A stretch of DNA of 64,000 nucleotides from Rhizobium deserti. Its GTDB lineage: Bacteria > Pseudomonadota > Alphaproteobacteria > Rhizobiales > Rhizobiaceae. The notes beneath the pieces were generated by a model. It worked only from the letters and a program-made list of their open reading frames with translations. It was not told the origin of the DNA and searched no databases. Made by a program: the position numbers and the translations under genes. The stretch covers positions 186,001-250,000 of the forward strand of contig NZ_SMTL01000001.1 in NCBI RefSeq assembly GCF_004358025.1, read 5' to 3'. Within the stretch, counting starts at the first letter, position 1. Every line of letters starts with the position of its first letter. Below are positions 9,473 to 17,136 of the stretch, piece after piece.

Positions 9473-9646
9473 ATGTTCAACTGGCTGGTTAATGATCTGC
9501 TGGCGGAGGATCCACACCGATCTATTAGCCTGAACGACGTAAAGGCCGCAGCGCGTGCTCATGGCGCGCTTATCGAGATAGAGCTTTACGTTCGCTGCAA
9601 GGCGGCGCCCGAAGACGACTCAGTGAAAGCGGGCCAAGATCCTTAA
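9473..9646 (+). CDS. small hypothetical protein
   Basis: A 57-residue acidic protein starting MFNWLVNDLLAEDP. AAAGG lies seven to eight bases before the ATG at 9473; in-frame ATGs at 9425 and 9452 are less well placed. No domain is recognised. It lies in the left, small-gene part of the element. Coding status rests on the ribosome site and coherent helix-like composition only. Confidence 0.4.
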   Translation: MFNWLVNDLLAEDPHRSISLNDVKAAARAHGALIEIELYVRCKAAPEDDSVKAGQDP

Positions 9647-9680
9647 GTTTAGTGATGCGTGAGGCTTACATCGCTGCTCG

Positions 9681-9899
9681 ATGCTTTTGCAAGAAATGCT
9701 CTCTGATCACCAGAAGACATCGGTGCTGCCCAGCCGAACACGTCTTCTTGCCGAGGGCACCGCTCGTGATAGCGTGTCGCATCTCCAGCACAGATTGAGT
9801 CGCATGATATCCACCGGCATTCATCTTGCGATCTTCATGGCTCTCGTCGCTCTCGTATCGCTGGGTGCTCTTCAGGCATGGCTTTGGGTCTTCTGGTGA
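9681..9899 (+). CDS. small single-span membrane protein
   Basis: A 72-residue protein with a polar N-terminal half and one C-terminal membrane helix (LAIFMALVALVSLGALQAW), giving a tail-anchored-like layout. Its stop overlaps the next start as TGATG, supporting coupled translation. Start choice is uncertain (9681 or 9696). No family is recognised. Confidence 0.45.
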   Translation: MLLQEMLSDHQKTSVLPSRTRLLAEGTARDSVSHLQHRLSRMISTGIHLAIFMALVALVSLGALQAWLWVFW

Positions 9900-10108
9900 T
9901 GCCGAACCATGTCGAAGAGTTTAAAGGCTACCGGATAGCCATCTACAGTCTACTCGACCATTGCGCTGTGATCACGCCGCCTGGCGGCAATGCGGTTATG
10001 GACTTCGGCGCTCATCGACCAGTTGCGACCGTTGCGGAGGGCTACACCGTGTGTCTCGACCGCGCGAAGGCGCTTGTTGATGAGCTGACGGCGGAGCCAG
10101 GCAACTGA
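9899..10108 (+). CDS. small conserved-looking hypothetical protein
   Basis: A 69-residue protein beginning MPNHVEEFKGYRIAIYS. The ATG overlaps the stop of the upstream membrane-protein gene. The composition suggests a small globular alpha/beta fold with a C-terminal helix (CLDRAKALVDELTAE). The GYRIAIYS...GYTVCLDRAK layout resembles short orphan proteins frequent in rhizobial islands, but no named family is claimed. Confidence 0.55.
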   Translation: MPNHVEEFKGYRIAIYSLLDHCAVITPPGGNAVMDFGAHRPVATVAEGYTVCLDRAKALVDELTAEPGN

Positions 10109-10119
10109 TGTGTAGGCCG

Positions 10120-10335
10120 TTAGGTACGACTTGCCACGACAGGATGATTGAAGCGGAAGTGCGCTGACAATACTGGATCGTGATCGAGGAGGTCATGCCA
10201 ATCAGCTTCCGACATCAACCCCATCTGGAACTGTTGAAGCTGAAAGTGTTGGTCGTCGTTAAGTGGTGGAGGACTTGTGGCCTTAGTCGGACCAAAGAAC
10301 AGCATCAGGATCAAGCGCCTGATGGTTTTGAGCAT
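10120..10335 (-). CDS. small hypothetical protein
   Basis: A 71-residue protein with a short hydrophobic N-terminus (LILMLFFG) followed by a polar segment containing MSEADWHDLLDHDP, a helical motif seen in small phage or island proteins. GAGG lies about 12 bases before the ATG. No function can be inferred. Confidence 0.4.
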   Translation of the reverse strand: MLKTIRRLILMLFFGPTKATSPPPLNDDQHFQLQQFQMGLMSEADWHDLLDHDPVLSAHFRFNHPVVASRT

Positions 10336-10487
10336 GCCGCACCGCCTCAGCTGTCAGTTAACATTTCTATGTTCTAACGACCTGATACGTGTGATGCGAT
10401 GGAACCGCAATACCGACAGGACCGAGAAACATGCTGCACCCAGCAGAGGCAGCGAGGCAAACGATATCTCGCTTGCCTACGAGGTCC

Positions 10488-10691
10488 TTAATGTCGCGGA
10501 TGCTGCGCAATAGGCTTCTCAAGTAACGCGCTCAACAGGTAACTAGTCCGCTCTTCATCGGTTAGCAAACCGGCATCGACCAGCAAGGCTGCATAGCATT
10601 CCTCGTAGGAAGAATGTTGTAGATCGACTATAGGAGCAGCCCCAGATTTACGACGATGCTTAATGCAGCTCAATAGTCCAGTCGTTGGCAT
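10488..10691 (-). CDS. small hypothetical protein
   Basis: A 67-residue protein. The ATG at 10691 is preceded by GGAG at six bases, better than upstream in-frame starts. The C-terminal half (YEECYAALLVDAGLLTDEER) is helical and acidic. No family is recognised. Overlapping plus-strand open frames here lack a ribosome site. Confidence 0.4.
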   Translation of the reverse strand: MPTTGLLSCIKHRRKSGAAPIVDLQHSSYEECYAALLVDAGLLTDEERTSYLLSALLEKPIAQHPRH

Positions 10692-10789
10692 TGACATCTC
10701 CATCACCAGGGATCAGCCATAACAACTGTAAGAACCGAACTTTGTTGCATGGCCAAGCGACCTACTGCCTAACTGGGCGCTGCTTGCGC

Positions 10790-11143
10790 TCATCCTCCTG
10801 TTCGTGGCTTTCGCTGTTGTGGGCTTCGTGGCGCCCTTCGTGCTTTAGCCTCCAGGTCCCCCTCTTCCGCCTCAGCCAGCTCCTGCAGCACAAGATCGAG
10901 CTTCGCCTCCGTCGAGGCCTGCTTTCGATCAGCAAGCACAGCCAGGCTGTCGGCGCAGCGCTTCGTCTCGGCAATGAGCTGGTTCATCTGAAGACGGTTG
11001 CCTGGCTCCATGCCGACACCAGCAACAATGGTGTCCGGGTGGTGAGGAGGCGCAGGTGGCTTCTTCCCGAAGTAGGCGATCAACCCCGCGAAGATCCCTG
11101 CAACGAGGATGCCGAGGTTCGTCAGAATTTCAGACTTGTCCAT
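10790..11143 (-). CDS. single-span membrane protein, possible phage lysis accessory
   Basis: A 117-residue protein. Residues 6-25 form a membrane helix (ILTNLGILVAGIFAGLIAYF). A Pro-rich linker follows, then a charged helical tail with coiled-coil character (QLIAETKRCADSLAVLADRK). This topology is seen in holin/spanin-like accessory proteins. The ATG at 11143 lies inside the repaired 3' end of the upstream membrane-protein gene (14-nt overlap), so the two were probably translated as a pair. Lysis involvement is inferred from topology and the endolysin gene elsewhere in the element. Confidence 0.55.
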   Translation of the reverse strand: MDKSEILTNLGILVAGIFAGLIAYFGKKPPAPPHHPDTIVAGVGMEPGNRLQMNQLIAETKRCADSLAVLADRKQASTEAKLDLVLQELAEAEEGDLEAKARRAPRSPQQRKPRTGG

Positions 11144-11595
11144 CTTCAGTCTTCCTCGCAATGGCATGGGTAAAGTCGACGATCCGCGCGTCTCTCAGGG
11201 CGCGGATGAAGTTTACGAAGTCGAGGACGACAACGCCGGCCGCGAATATAAACAGAAAGCCGGCGGTGAGCGACAGACAGGGTGATCTGCACCCAAAAGA
11301 AGCAACTCAGGAAGGCTCCTGTTGCCCGTAGGTGCGGGCTCCGGCGCCAGGCGCCGTTGATCAGCAGGACCAGAAGCCTGCAGAAGGCGAAGACCTTCAT
11401 CACCGCCGACCAGGTCTCTTGCGTGAAAATCATCAGCATCAGCTGGTAGGCGTTCGACTTGCTGCTCGCCATCAAGTCGGGATTGCTTGTTAGAACGAAG
11501 CCAAGGACCATCAGCAAATTAGCCGCCCACCACTCGCTCCACCGCGGAAAAAATGCGTTCGCGAAGTTGTCGCGAATATGAGTAAGGATTACCAT
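11130..11595 (-). pseudogene. frameshifted multi-span membrane protein (holin-like)
   Basis: The intact frame encodes two or three hydrophobic segments (ANLLMVLGFVLTSNP, VFAFCRLLVLLINGAW, ATGAFLSCFFWVQITLS). It then turns into an Arg-rich tail without membrane character. Removing one copy of the tandem 4-bp repeat GACAGACA (plus strand 11272-11279) restores a coherent end: LTAGFLFIFAAGVVVLDFV, then NFIRALRDARIVDFTHAIA, ending at 11130 and overlapping the downstream start by 14 nt. The overlap supports the repaired frame as ancestral. The product may be absent or truncated in this genome. Confidence 0.65.
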
Positions 11596-11633
11596 TACTC
11601 CTTCTGATTAAATTCTGCACAGAAGGTGTGGCT

Positions 11634-11841
11634 ATGGTTGTGGCTTGCTGGTCTTGCCGGGACACGAAGTGGCTTTGCGAGGATCACCCGAACAAGCTGG
11701 GTTGGGAATGCATGCCTGCAGGTGTGGGCTGCAGCCATGCCTTGCCCTCATTGCGCGCAAGACACGGATTGGGGCAAGCCACCGGACCTGGCAAGAGTTC
11801 TCAAGTCCTTGTTGCAGATAGCCGGACAGAAGGTGCACTGA
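11634..11841 (+). pseudogene. frameshifted small Cys/His-rich zinc-binding protein
   Basis: The first frame gives CWSCRDTKWLCEDHPNKLGWE; this is split here as CWSCRDTKWLC then EDHPNKLGWE. The second frame, one base on, gives MPCPHCAQDTDWGKPPDLAR and a helical tail. Together they match the layout CxxC...CExHP...W...CPHC common in small phage and island proteins of alphaproteobacteria. The shift lies around 11721-11737. AAGG stands seven bases before the ATG at 11634. Either a one-base insertion has broken the gene or the assembly has an error. Confidence 0.5.
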
Positions 11842-11979
11842 CATGGCGGAGGATGTATTCGAGGTCCTAAACCGAAAGCCAAGCCGTCGCTGTTGACCTT
11901 TAACTTAAATATTCCGAAGTATTGGCAAACGCGCTTCACCATAAGTCACAAGCTAAAGCTCACGGGTGCCACGGCTCAA

Positions 11980-12789
11980 ATGTCTGACAACAATGATAAC
12001 CTTCGATCGGATCTACCATCCAACGCATTCTTTTTTATGCACGTGTCAAAGACAGCAGGTTCTTATGTCAATGAAACTTTGCGTACCGCATTAGGAAACC
12101 GCTTTCTAGATCATTGCGAGGAGCCAGGGCGACTAGCAACTACTGCACCAGTGTCGTTACGCTCCGGTCACATTATCCTAAGCAGATGGCTTGAGGTCGA
12201 GCAGCAGAGGGGCTGGTCGCCGAGACGCTTCACACTGATACGTGATCCAATTAAGCAACTTGCATCGCACATCCTCTGGCTGGATCACTATAATCTGCCG
12301 CAGTTTTTTGAAGAACGCGATATGTTCAAAGAGCCAACCCAGCACGTCATTAAAACAATCGGATCTACCAATCTTTCCGATCCCGAAGAGCTCGACCGGT
12401 TTCTTACAGATCTTGATGCGATCGGGTTGCGCTACTTTGACAATAATCAAGCCCGTTATTTTGTGGATGGGTTTGAAGGGATCGGGAGTGACCGCCCGCT
12501 TCATCTGGGCATGCGTGACCAGGCACTTCAGGCGGTCGAATATTTCGCTGCGATTGGCATCAATGACGATCTTCCAGGCTTTATAAATATGCTGTCTCGC
12601 GAACTAGGTATACCTCTTTTGACGCCTGATCAGCTGATAAACAAGGCAGCAGCAGTACGGACTATCGATATTAAAGATCCACTTGTGAAACGGGCCCTTA
12701 AAAGGCGGCTGAGTCTCGATCTTTGGCTTTACGATACCGTGTACGAGAAATGGGAAAAATCGATATATTCACTTAATAAAGATAATTAG
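11980..12789 (+). CDS. sulfotransferase family protein (Sulfotransfer_2-like)
   Basis: A 269-residue protein. The N-terminal FFFMHVSKTAGSYVNETL (from residue 17) is a 5'-phosphosulfate-binding loop of PAPS-dependent carbohydrate sulfotransferases. FTLIRDPIKQLASH is the matching 3'-phosphate motif with the conserved RDP. It has no signal peptide, so a cytosolic enzyme acting on a sugar nucleotide, lipid-linked or surface-glycan precursor is likely; the acceptor is unknown. The DNA is visibly richer in A+T than the flanking core. The start is uncertain (11980, or a TTG at 11893). It faces the IS630 scrap at its 3' end. Confidence 0.8.
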   Translation: MSDNNDNLRSDLPSNAFFFMHVSKTAGSYVNETLRTALGNRFLDHCEEPGRLATTAPVSLRSGHIILSRWLEVEQQRGWSPRRFTLIRDPIKQLASHILWLDHYNLPQFFEERDMFKEPTQHVIKTIGSTNLSDPEELDRFLTDLDAIGLRYFDNNQARYFVDGFEGIGSDRPLHLGMRDQALQAVEYFAAIGINDDLPGFINMLSRELGIPLLTPDQLINKAAAVRTIDIKDPLVKRALKRRLSLDLWLYDTVYEKWEKSIYSLNKDN

Positions 12790-12922
12790 GTTCGACGACG
12801 CGTGCGATGTCAGTGAGCAGTAGCGGCACGCAGATCCGCGCACGCCTTTGCGGTGCAGACATACCGCCCTCAAACGCCGCCAAAACCTGACTGCGAAGAT
12901 CACCACCCAGCGCTCGCGCCAT
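12773..12922 (-). pseudogene. IS630-family transposase, N-terminal fragment
   Basis: The frame from 12922 begins MARALGGDLRSQVLAAFEGG followed by MSA. This is the characteristic N-terminus of IS630-type transposases, just before the helix-turn-helix. The similarity then decays and runs into the 3' end of the sulfotransferase gene. No DDE domain or terminal inverted repeats are present. It marks past transposon activity beside the sulfotransferase cargo. Confidence 0.5.
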
Positions 12923-13018
12923 CCTATCTTCCCGCCAAATCAACCGCAGGCAGGGAATCATTATTTCAACCAAATGGGAATCCCCTCCAGTTCCTAGTTC
13001 AGAGGACTTGCCCTAGAT

Positions 13019-13732
13019 TCAGCGCCCTGTTTGCCGCCGGTTGAGAAAATAAGACTCACTGTCAGGTGCCACCTCTATCCCGACCGCCTTGAGCAGCGAC
13101 GGAATGATTGAGCCATACGAGACCATCGCCTCTTCGTAGTTCAAAACAATGGGAGAGCCGAAGCTCGACCAAAAGGAGACGACCGCTTTGCGGTCAAAAT
13201 ACCAGTCCGAGTCGACTCGGTTACAGTCGGGTAGACCGCTATTTCGGATAGAATATTTTGTTTTTGCCAATTCCGCTTTGAAGCTTTCTCTCCACTGAGC
13301 TTGTGAGCGAAGCACGATGATCGGACGTACTTCGCAATCCAATCTTTCAAAAAAACCGGAAATAGCAGACCTTTCAGCATCGGTCCTCGCGAAACAAAAT
13401 GCCTCGGAACTAATCAACAATCGGCGGTGGGGAGTGTTTTCAATGATCTCTTGGACCGATTTCGCGGTTTCGAAGCACTTTGATTCAAACGTCTCGATAT
13501 CAATCGCGACCGAACGCATAACCGTCACGAGGTCATCGCGAAGAAAGTAATGCGCCAGCAAAAAACTGTTAGGATTACTTTCTATATTGCCTGTCTTTGG
13601 GTCTGTCAGCTCAACTTCAATAAACTTAAGACCATTGTCACCTAAATAGAATTTCTTGTTTGCGCAGTAATACTGAATTGATGTGGTGCCGGTTTTATGT
13701 GTCCCGACATGAAGATAAACCACTTTTCTCAA
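13019..13732 (-). CDS. sulfotransferase-like protein
   Basis: A 237-residue protein whose N-terminus VVYLHVGTHKTGTTSIQYY is a PAPS-binding 5'-phosphosulfate loop. A second strand, RPIIVLRSQAQWRESFKAEL, is in the position of the 3'-phosphate motif. It belongs to the broad bacterial sulfotransferase superfamily but is clearly not a copy of the neighbour at 11980. The start is TTG at 13732, with GTG at 13723 possible. DNA is A+T-rich. Together with the first sulfotransferase it forms a cargo block between the two lysis-type gene pairs. Confidence 0.75.
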   Translation of the reverse strand: MRKVVYLHVGTHKTGTTSIQYYCANKKFYLGDNGLKFIEVELTDPKTGNIESNPNSFLLAHYFLRDDLVTVMRSVAIDIETFESKCFETAKSVQEIIENTPHRRLLISSEAFCFARTDAERSAISGFFERLDCEVRPIIVLRSQAQWRESFKAELAKTKYSIRNSGLPDCNRVDSDWYFDRKAVVSFWSSFGSPIVLNYEEAMVSYGSIIPSLLKAVGIEVAPDSESYFLNRRQTGR

Positions 13733-14061
13733 TTATGCGCTCATAATTGTATGTGAACAGAACGGCAAGCACTCACTTCAATTGCATAAACCGCCTATTC
13801 AATCACATTGGATTTTGAGGCTGGCGTATTCAGCTTAAACGCCCGATTGAATAAGAAATCGATCTCTAAGCCGATCAATTTCCAACAAAACTACACTACA
13901 TACGCCAGCTGTGATAATGCCCCAACCTTCGAATGTCTAGTCGTCGCGCGAAAGAAGATATTCGAAGCCTTTGATGGCGGTGGCATTACACTTACTTGGC
14001 GTTAATCATAAAGCCTAATCTTGGAGCATTCTAAACGCCCCCTAAGCGTGATGATTGACGG
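13733..14061. other. A+T-rich gene-free interval
   Basis: About 330 bp of A+T-rich sequence between the sulfotransferase gene and a terminator. One 65-codon plus-strand frame (13808-14005) is open, but it has no ribosome site and no recognisable protein character, so no gene is called. The promoter of the 13732 gene should lie here. Confidence 0.4.
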
Positions 14062-14092
14062 AAGGGCTCGCCAGATGCAGTGGCGGGCCCTT
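14062..14092. terminator. hairpin terminator beside the holin-like gene
   Basis: AAGGGCTCGCCA pairs with TGGCGGGCCCTT (one G-U pair) across a 7-base loop. On the plus strand it is followed by TTCCTTT, a good tail. On the minus strand it lies directly after the holin-like gene stop at 14098. It probably ends the minus-strand lysis transcript and also stops plus-strand readthrough. Confidence 0.65.
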
Positions 14093-14097
14093 TTCCT

Positions 14098-14376
14098 TTA
14101 GACGTGCCGGCTATCGGTAGTGTTCCCCGGAAAAGACCTCCCATCACGAACTGCCTGCACCTGCTCCTTGATGAAGTTCGATCCGAAGTAGATCGCCACT
14201 GAGCCAGCGACAGCACCGAGGATCCAGGGCGAGACTGACAGCAGAACGTCCGTAACAGCCTTCAGCTTGTTCACACCGCTGACGACCTGGTTGAGGTCGC
14301 CTGCACCTTCAGCCAAGCTGCCAAGGCTGCTGGCAGCCAACACGCCAGCGCCGAGCTTCTTCAGCATGTCGCCCAT
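14098..14376 (-). CDS. holin-like small membrane protein
   Basis: A 92-residue protein with one strong membrane helix (SPWILGAVAGSVAIYFG) and a weaker hydrophobic N-terminal segment, followed by a charged tail. The start lies 16 nt inside the 3' end of the endolysin gene, giving coupled expression. Size, topology and position next to an endolysin suggest a holin or anti-holin. No sequence family is recognised. A second in-frame ATG lies at 14367. Confidence 0.6.
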   Translation of the reverse strand: MGDMLKKLGAGVLAASSLGSLAEGAGDLNQVVSGVNKLKAVTDVLLSVSPWILGAVAGSVAIYFGSNFIKEQVQAVRDGRSFPGNTTDSRHV

Positions 14377-15329
14377 CTGACGCTCGGCGCGTCCTTCAGG
14401 TCTTTGGCAGTGGCGTTCTCGCGCGCTGGTGCATTCTGCCGGATCAGAGCCTTGATCAGCGCCACGAGCAGGGCATCAGACACGGCGCCAGATAGCGGCA
14501 TCCCATTATCAGCCTCGAAGGCGAGGATGGCGTTCCGGGTGCGGCTGCCTGGCTTGTTGTCGACATTGCCGACTTCTGGATAACCTTTGTTGCGGAGAAG
14601 CTGCTGCACCTTCTCGATCAGCTTGTCATCGGTCGGCGCAGACTGAGGCGGCGCGACCGGCACGACCGGCGCGGCCGCAGCCTCAAATGGCGTGTCCTTG
14701 ATCTTCGCCCACTTGGCGTAAGCAGCGGCGAGCTTCTGGTCGTACTTATTCACGGCATAGCCGGTGCCATTGTAGCCCTTGGCGAAACCCTTCCAGTCAT
14801 GGCGCCGCAACTCGTCAGCAAGGCCTGACTCCTTGATAAAGGTGACCGCTGCCTGCAGGTGAGCTTCCTCATCATCCTTGAAGGCAAGGATCATCGCCTC
14901 GACAGTCGGATGGCCGGTAAGCTCGTGGTTGAAGCCCATGACCTGCGCTAGGCCCCAGGAGCAGGACAGTAGCGCCGCATTCTCGTCCATCGCTATGGCG
15001 TTGGCCAACTTGCCGTACTGTTCGCTCTCGTTGCCGTAGCCACCAGCTTTGGGATTGGCGAGACCAGCCTTAACCGCGGCAGCACGCTTCCCTTCGGGGC
15101 AGTACTTATAGAATTTGTGGCGCTCGAAGAGGATGCGCGGCCGGCCTTGGATGTCGAAGCCTGACCCTCGATTCTCCGCCTCCGTGAAGGCGTGAAGCTC
15201 GTCCTCACCCACGCCGATCTGAGCACCTAGCCGCGGCAGATCGATATCCTCGATGCGCTTGGCAGCGCCCTTGAAGCCGTTGAAATTATGGCGGTGCCTC
15301 CGCCGCAGAAGCTGCACGGTCGTGTTCAT
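14361..15329 (-). CDS. phage-type endolysin: N-acetylmuramidase domain plus peptidoglycan-binding domain
   Basis: A 322-residue protein. Residues about 30-205 match the N-acetylmuramidase (DUF3380) family: HAFTEAENRGSGFDIQGRP with the acidic catalytic region, LFERHKFYK, and SCSWGLAQVMGFNH. A Pro/Ala linker near 215-230 leads to a C-terminal peptidoglycan-binding (PG_binding_1-like) repeat with SRTRNAILAFEADNGMPLSG. It lacks a signal peptide, as expected for an endolysin needing a holin. It is the clearest phage-derived gene of the element and overlaps the holin-like gene downstream. Confidence 0.85.
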   Translation of the reverse strand: MNTTVQLLRRRHRHNFNGFKGAAKRIEDIDLPRLGAQIGVGEDELHAFTEAENRGSGFDIQGRPRILFERHKFYKYCPEGKRAAAVKAGLANPKAGGYGNESEQYGKLANAIAMDENAALLSCSWGLAQVMGFNHELTGHPTVEAMILAFKDDEEAHLQAAVTFIKESGLADELRRHDWKGFAKGYNGTGYAVNKYDQKLAAAYAKWAKIKDTPFEAAAAPVVPVAPPQSAPTDDKLIEKVQQLLRNKGYPEVGNVDNKPGSRTRNAILAFEADNGMPLSGAVSDALLVALIKALIRQNAPARENATAKDLKDAPSVRWATC

Positions 15330-15426
15330 GGTGTTCTCCGGTGATGCTGGATTTAGACGTGGAAGCTCATGCCGCGGCGCTGTTGCGCATCGCGGTCATG
15401 GTGGTGTTGTTTGGTGAGAACGAAAA

Positions 15427-15449
15427 AGCCGCCCCACAGGGGGGCGGCT
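15427..15449 (-). terminator. strong minus-strand terminator
   Basis: AGCCGCCCC pairs with GGGGCGGCT around a 5-base loop, followed on the minus strand by TTTTTCG. It lies upstream of the endolysin gene, so it must end a separate minus-strand transcript coming from 15450-16020. The only candidate there is the 27-residue peptide gene at 15560-15643 or a non-coding RNA. Confidence 0.75.
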
Positions 15450-15559
15450 CACATGATTCACAAGCCCAGCGATGCCGCTTCTAGGTCCCCTGGCTAATCC
15501 TGAAATGGAAGAAGCTTACAGGCTCTCCTGCAGGCTGTTTCCACCGAACAAGGAAGTTC

Positions 15560-15643
15560 CTAGCCGCGGCAGCATTTCTTCTTACAGTCCTGCGCAGAAA
15601 CAGGAACGGACGCCAATAGTATTGCAATAATGACTAAGACCAA
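15560..15643 (-). CDS. candidate 27-residue secreted Cys-rich peptide
   Basis: Starting at TTG 15643, directly after an in-frame TAA, the frame encodes a short signal-like sequence (VLVIIAILLASVPVSA). Then comes a 10-residue mature part, QDCKKKCCRG, and TAG. The hydrophobic core, AxA-type cleavage site and a basic tail with three cysteines make this unlikely to be random. TAGGCG lies about eight bases before the start. A strong same-strand terminator follows at 15427-15449. A secreted microprotein or toxin-like peptide is possible; the function is unknown and it may be a degenerate remnant of a longer gene. Confidence 0.4.
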   Translation of the reverse strand: MVLVIIAILLASVPVSAQDCKKKCCRG

Positions 15644-15954
15644 TTAGCGCGCCTATTTATGAGTGCAGACCGGCTACTTATCGGAGTACATCCACGCGAG
15701 CCATCTGTATGTCGCCCACTCTGCATCCTGTTTTTAGGCGATCACGGCGTTAGCCGATCCGTCATCCCCGACGTGACATCGATTGAAACGGAATAAGGCA
15801 TTCCCGTCGACACTGCTGAAACTGGCGCTTGGCTATACAATGGCAGCCCAATAATTACTATGCGGTGCCTGCCCTGCGGCGGAATGAGCCCGCAAATACA
15901 AAAACCACACCAGAGCCAACTGAAGCCAGAGGCAGTTCGCTGAAGATGCTGAGG
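15644..15954. other. gene-free interval inside the element
   Basis: About 310 bp near the right end with no supported gene. Short minus-strand frames run toward the tRNA but lack ribosome sites and would overlap the tRNA. The promoter for the candidate Cys-rich peptide should lie here. No terminal inverted repeat was seen. Confidence 0.35.
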
Positions 15955-16004
15955 AGTCCAGACGTATAGGGCGCAGAGTCCAGGAATTCTTGAGATAGTC
16001 CAGA
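15955..16004. repeat. three AGTCCAG repeats phased at about two helical turns
   Basis: AGTCCAGA (15955-15962), AGTCCAGG (15977-15984) and AGTCCAGA (15997-16004) recur at 22 and 20 bp. The first and third copies are extended by related sequence (GACGTATAGGGCGC versus GAGGTATCTGGCGC). They lie 23-72 bp inside the right attachment repeat. Short direct repeats at this distance from a tRNA attachment core are typical of arm-type integrase-binding sites; a regulator operator is an alternative. Confidence 0.5.
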
Positions 16005-16028
16005 GGTATCTGGCGCTGCATAGATGAA

Positions 16029-16105
<77 letters not shown>

Positions 16106-16140
16106 AATCCCGATGATGTAAGCCACATCGCGAGGCTCAC

Positions 16141-16446
16141 TCAATGCGTCCAGGGCTGGATGCGGTTGAAGCGGAAATTGTCCGTGTAAGAAACCACCTG
16201 GCGTGCCACTTCCTTCGGCGGCACAACGCGGTATTCCACGCCTTCCCGCTTGGCGTAGGCTTCCGCCTGTTCCTGCGTCTCGAATGTCAGGCGAACCTGC
16301 TGCTTCATGTCCCGAGAGGATGTGTAACCAAGGATTGGATCGATACGCCGCGACTCTTCCTGATCGAATTCCAGCACCCAGAGATGGGTTTTTGCCTTGC
16401 CGGATTGCATCGCGGATTTTGCTGGACGAAAGATCTTAGCAGCCAT
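16141..16446 (-). CDS. complex I accessory subunit, NDUFS4-like (ETC complex I subunit conserved region)
   Basis: A 101-residue protein with MAAKIFRPAKSAMQSGKA at the start and WVLEFDQEE followed by DPILGYTSS. It then has FETQEQAEAYAKREGVEY and ends in NFRFNRIQPWTH, the pattern of the NDUFS4/18-kDa accessory subunit of NADH:quinone oxidoreductase. It stabilises the NADH-oxidising arm in mitochondria and probably does so here. The ATG at 16446 fits family length; a GTG lies 12 bases upstream. It is encoded between two tRNA genes on the same strand. Confidence 0.88.
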   Translation of the reverse strand: MAAKIFRPAKSAMQSGKAKTHLWVLEFDQEESRRIDPILGYTSSRDMKQQVRLTFETQEQAEAYAKREGVEYRVVPPKEVARQVVSYTDNFRFNRIQPWTH

Positions 16447-16494
16447 TGCCTGAAGCACCCCATCACCCTGGCGAGCGAGCCACCGCTGAAAGCG

Positions 16495-16571
<77 letters not shown>

Positions 16572-16659
16572 TTACTCACGTGATTGCGAGATACACGGTT
16601 AAATGCAGCCCCGCAACTGCAAAATGCAATTATTCAAGACGCTGAAAAAGCACAACGGA

Positions 16660-17136
16660 TCAGCCGGCATTGCCAATCTGCTTGCTGACGACCTTGTCGC
16701 CAATCTTGATGCCGAGCGCCCTTGCGCGTCCGGCATTGAGCTCCAGCACGAAGGCGACCGGACCTCGCGAATCGATCACGTCGCGAGAGTAAGGAACGGC
16801 ATCGGCGTGGATGTGCGAGATCGTGCCGTCCTTCTGGATAAACAGCATATCCAGCGGTAGAATGGTATTTTCCATCCACATGGCTACCGGGCGCACCTCG
16901 TCGAAATCGAACAGCATGCCGTGGTCAGGGGCCATCTCCTTGCGGAACATCAGCCCCTGGGCGCGCTGCTTGTCATTGAGCGCCAGTTCCACCGTGAACC
17001 TGTGGGTCTTTTCGGAGCTCTTGATCAGAAGCTCCTGCTGCGAAAACGTCACCTGCTGGCCTGAGGCCGCACCGGCCAATAACAGAAAAAGCGCCGCAAG
17101 GGCGCCTTTGATAAGGTTCGGAAGTGAATTGCGCAT
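16660..17136 (-). CDS. DUF192 family secreted protein
   Basis: A 158-residue protein with an N-terminal signal peptide (LIKGALAALFLLLAGAASGQ). The DUF192 core has QGLMFRKEMAPDHGMLFDF, VAMWMENTILPLDMLFI and a C-terminal VLELNAGRARALGIKIGD. The biochemical function of this periplasmic domain is not established. The ATG at 17136 overlaps the stop of the upstream cold-shock gene (TGATG), so the two are translationally coupled. Confidence 0.88.
   Translation of the reverse strand: MRNSLPNLIKGALAALFLLLAGAASGQQVTFSQQELLIKSSEKTHRFTVELALNDKQRAQGLMFRKEMAPDHGMLFDFDEVRPVAMWMENTILPLDMLFIQKDGTISHIHADAVPYSRDVIDSRGPVAFVLELNAGRARALGIKIGDKVVSKQIGNAG

Noticed and set aside
10685..11173. 162-codon plus-strand frame
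   Set aside because: Antisense to the coiled-coil membrane protein whose start overlaps its upstream partner; the translation looks like a shadow.
13808..14005. 65-codon open frame in A+T-rich DNA
   Set aside because: No ribosome site, no recognisable sequence character, and not supported by neighbours.
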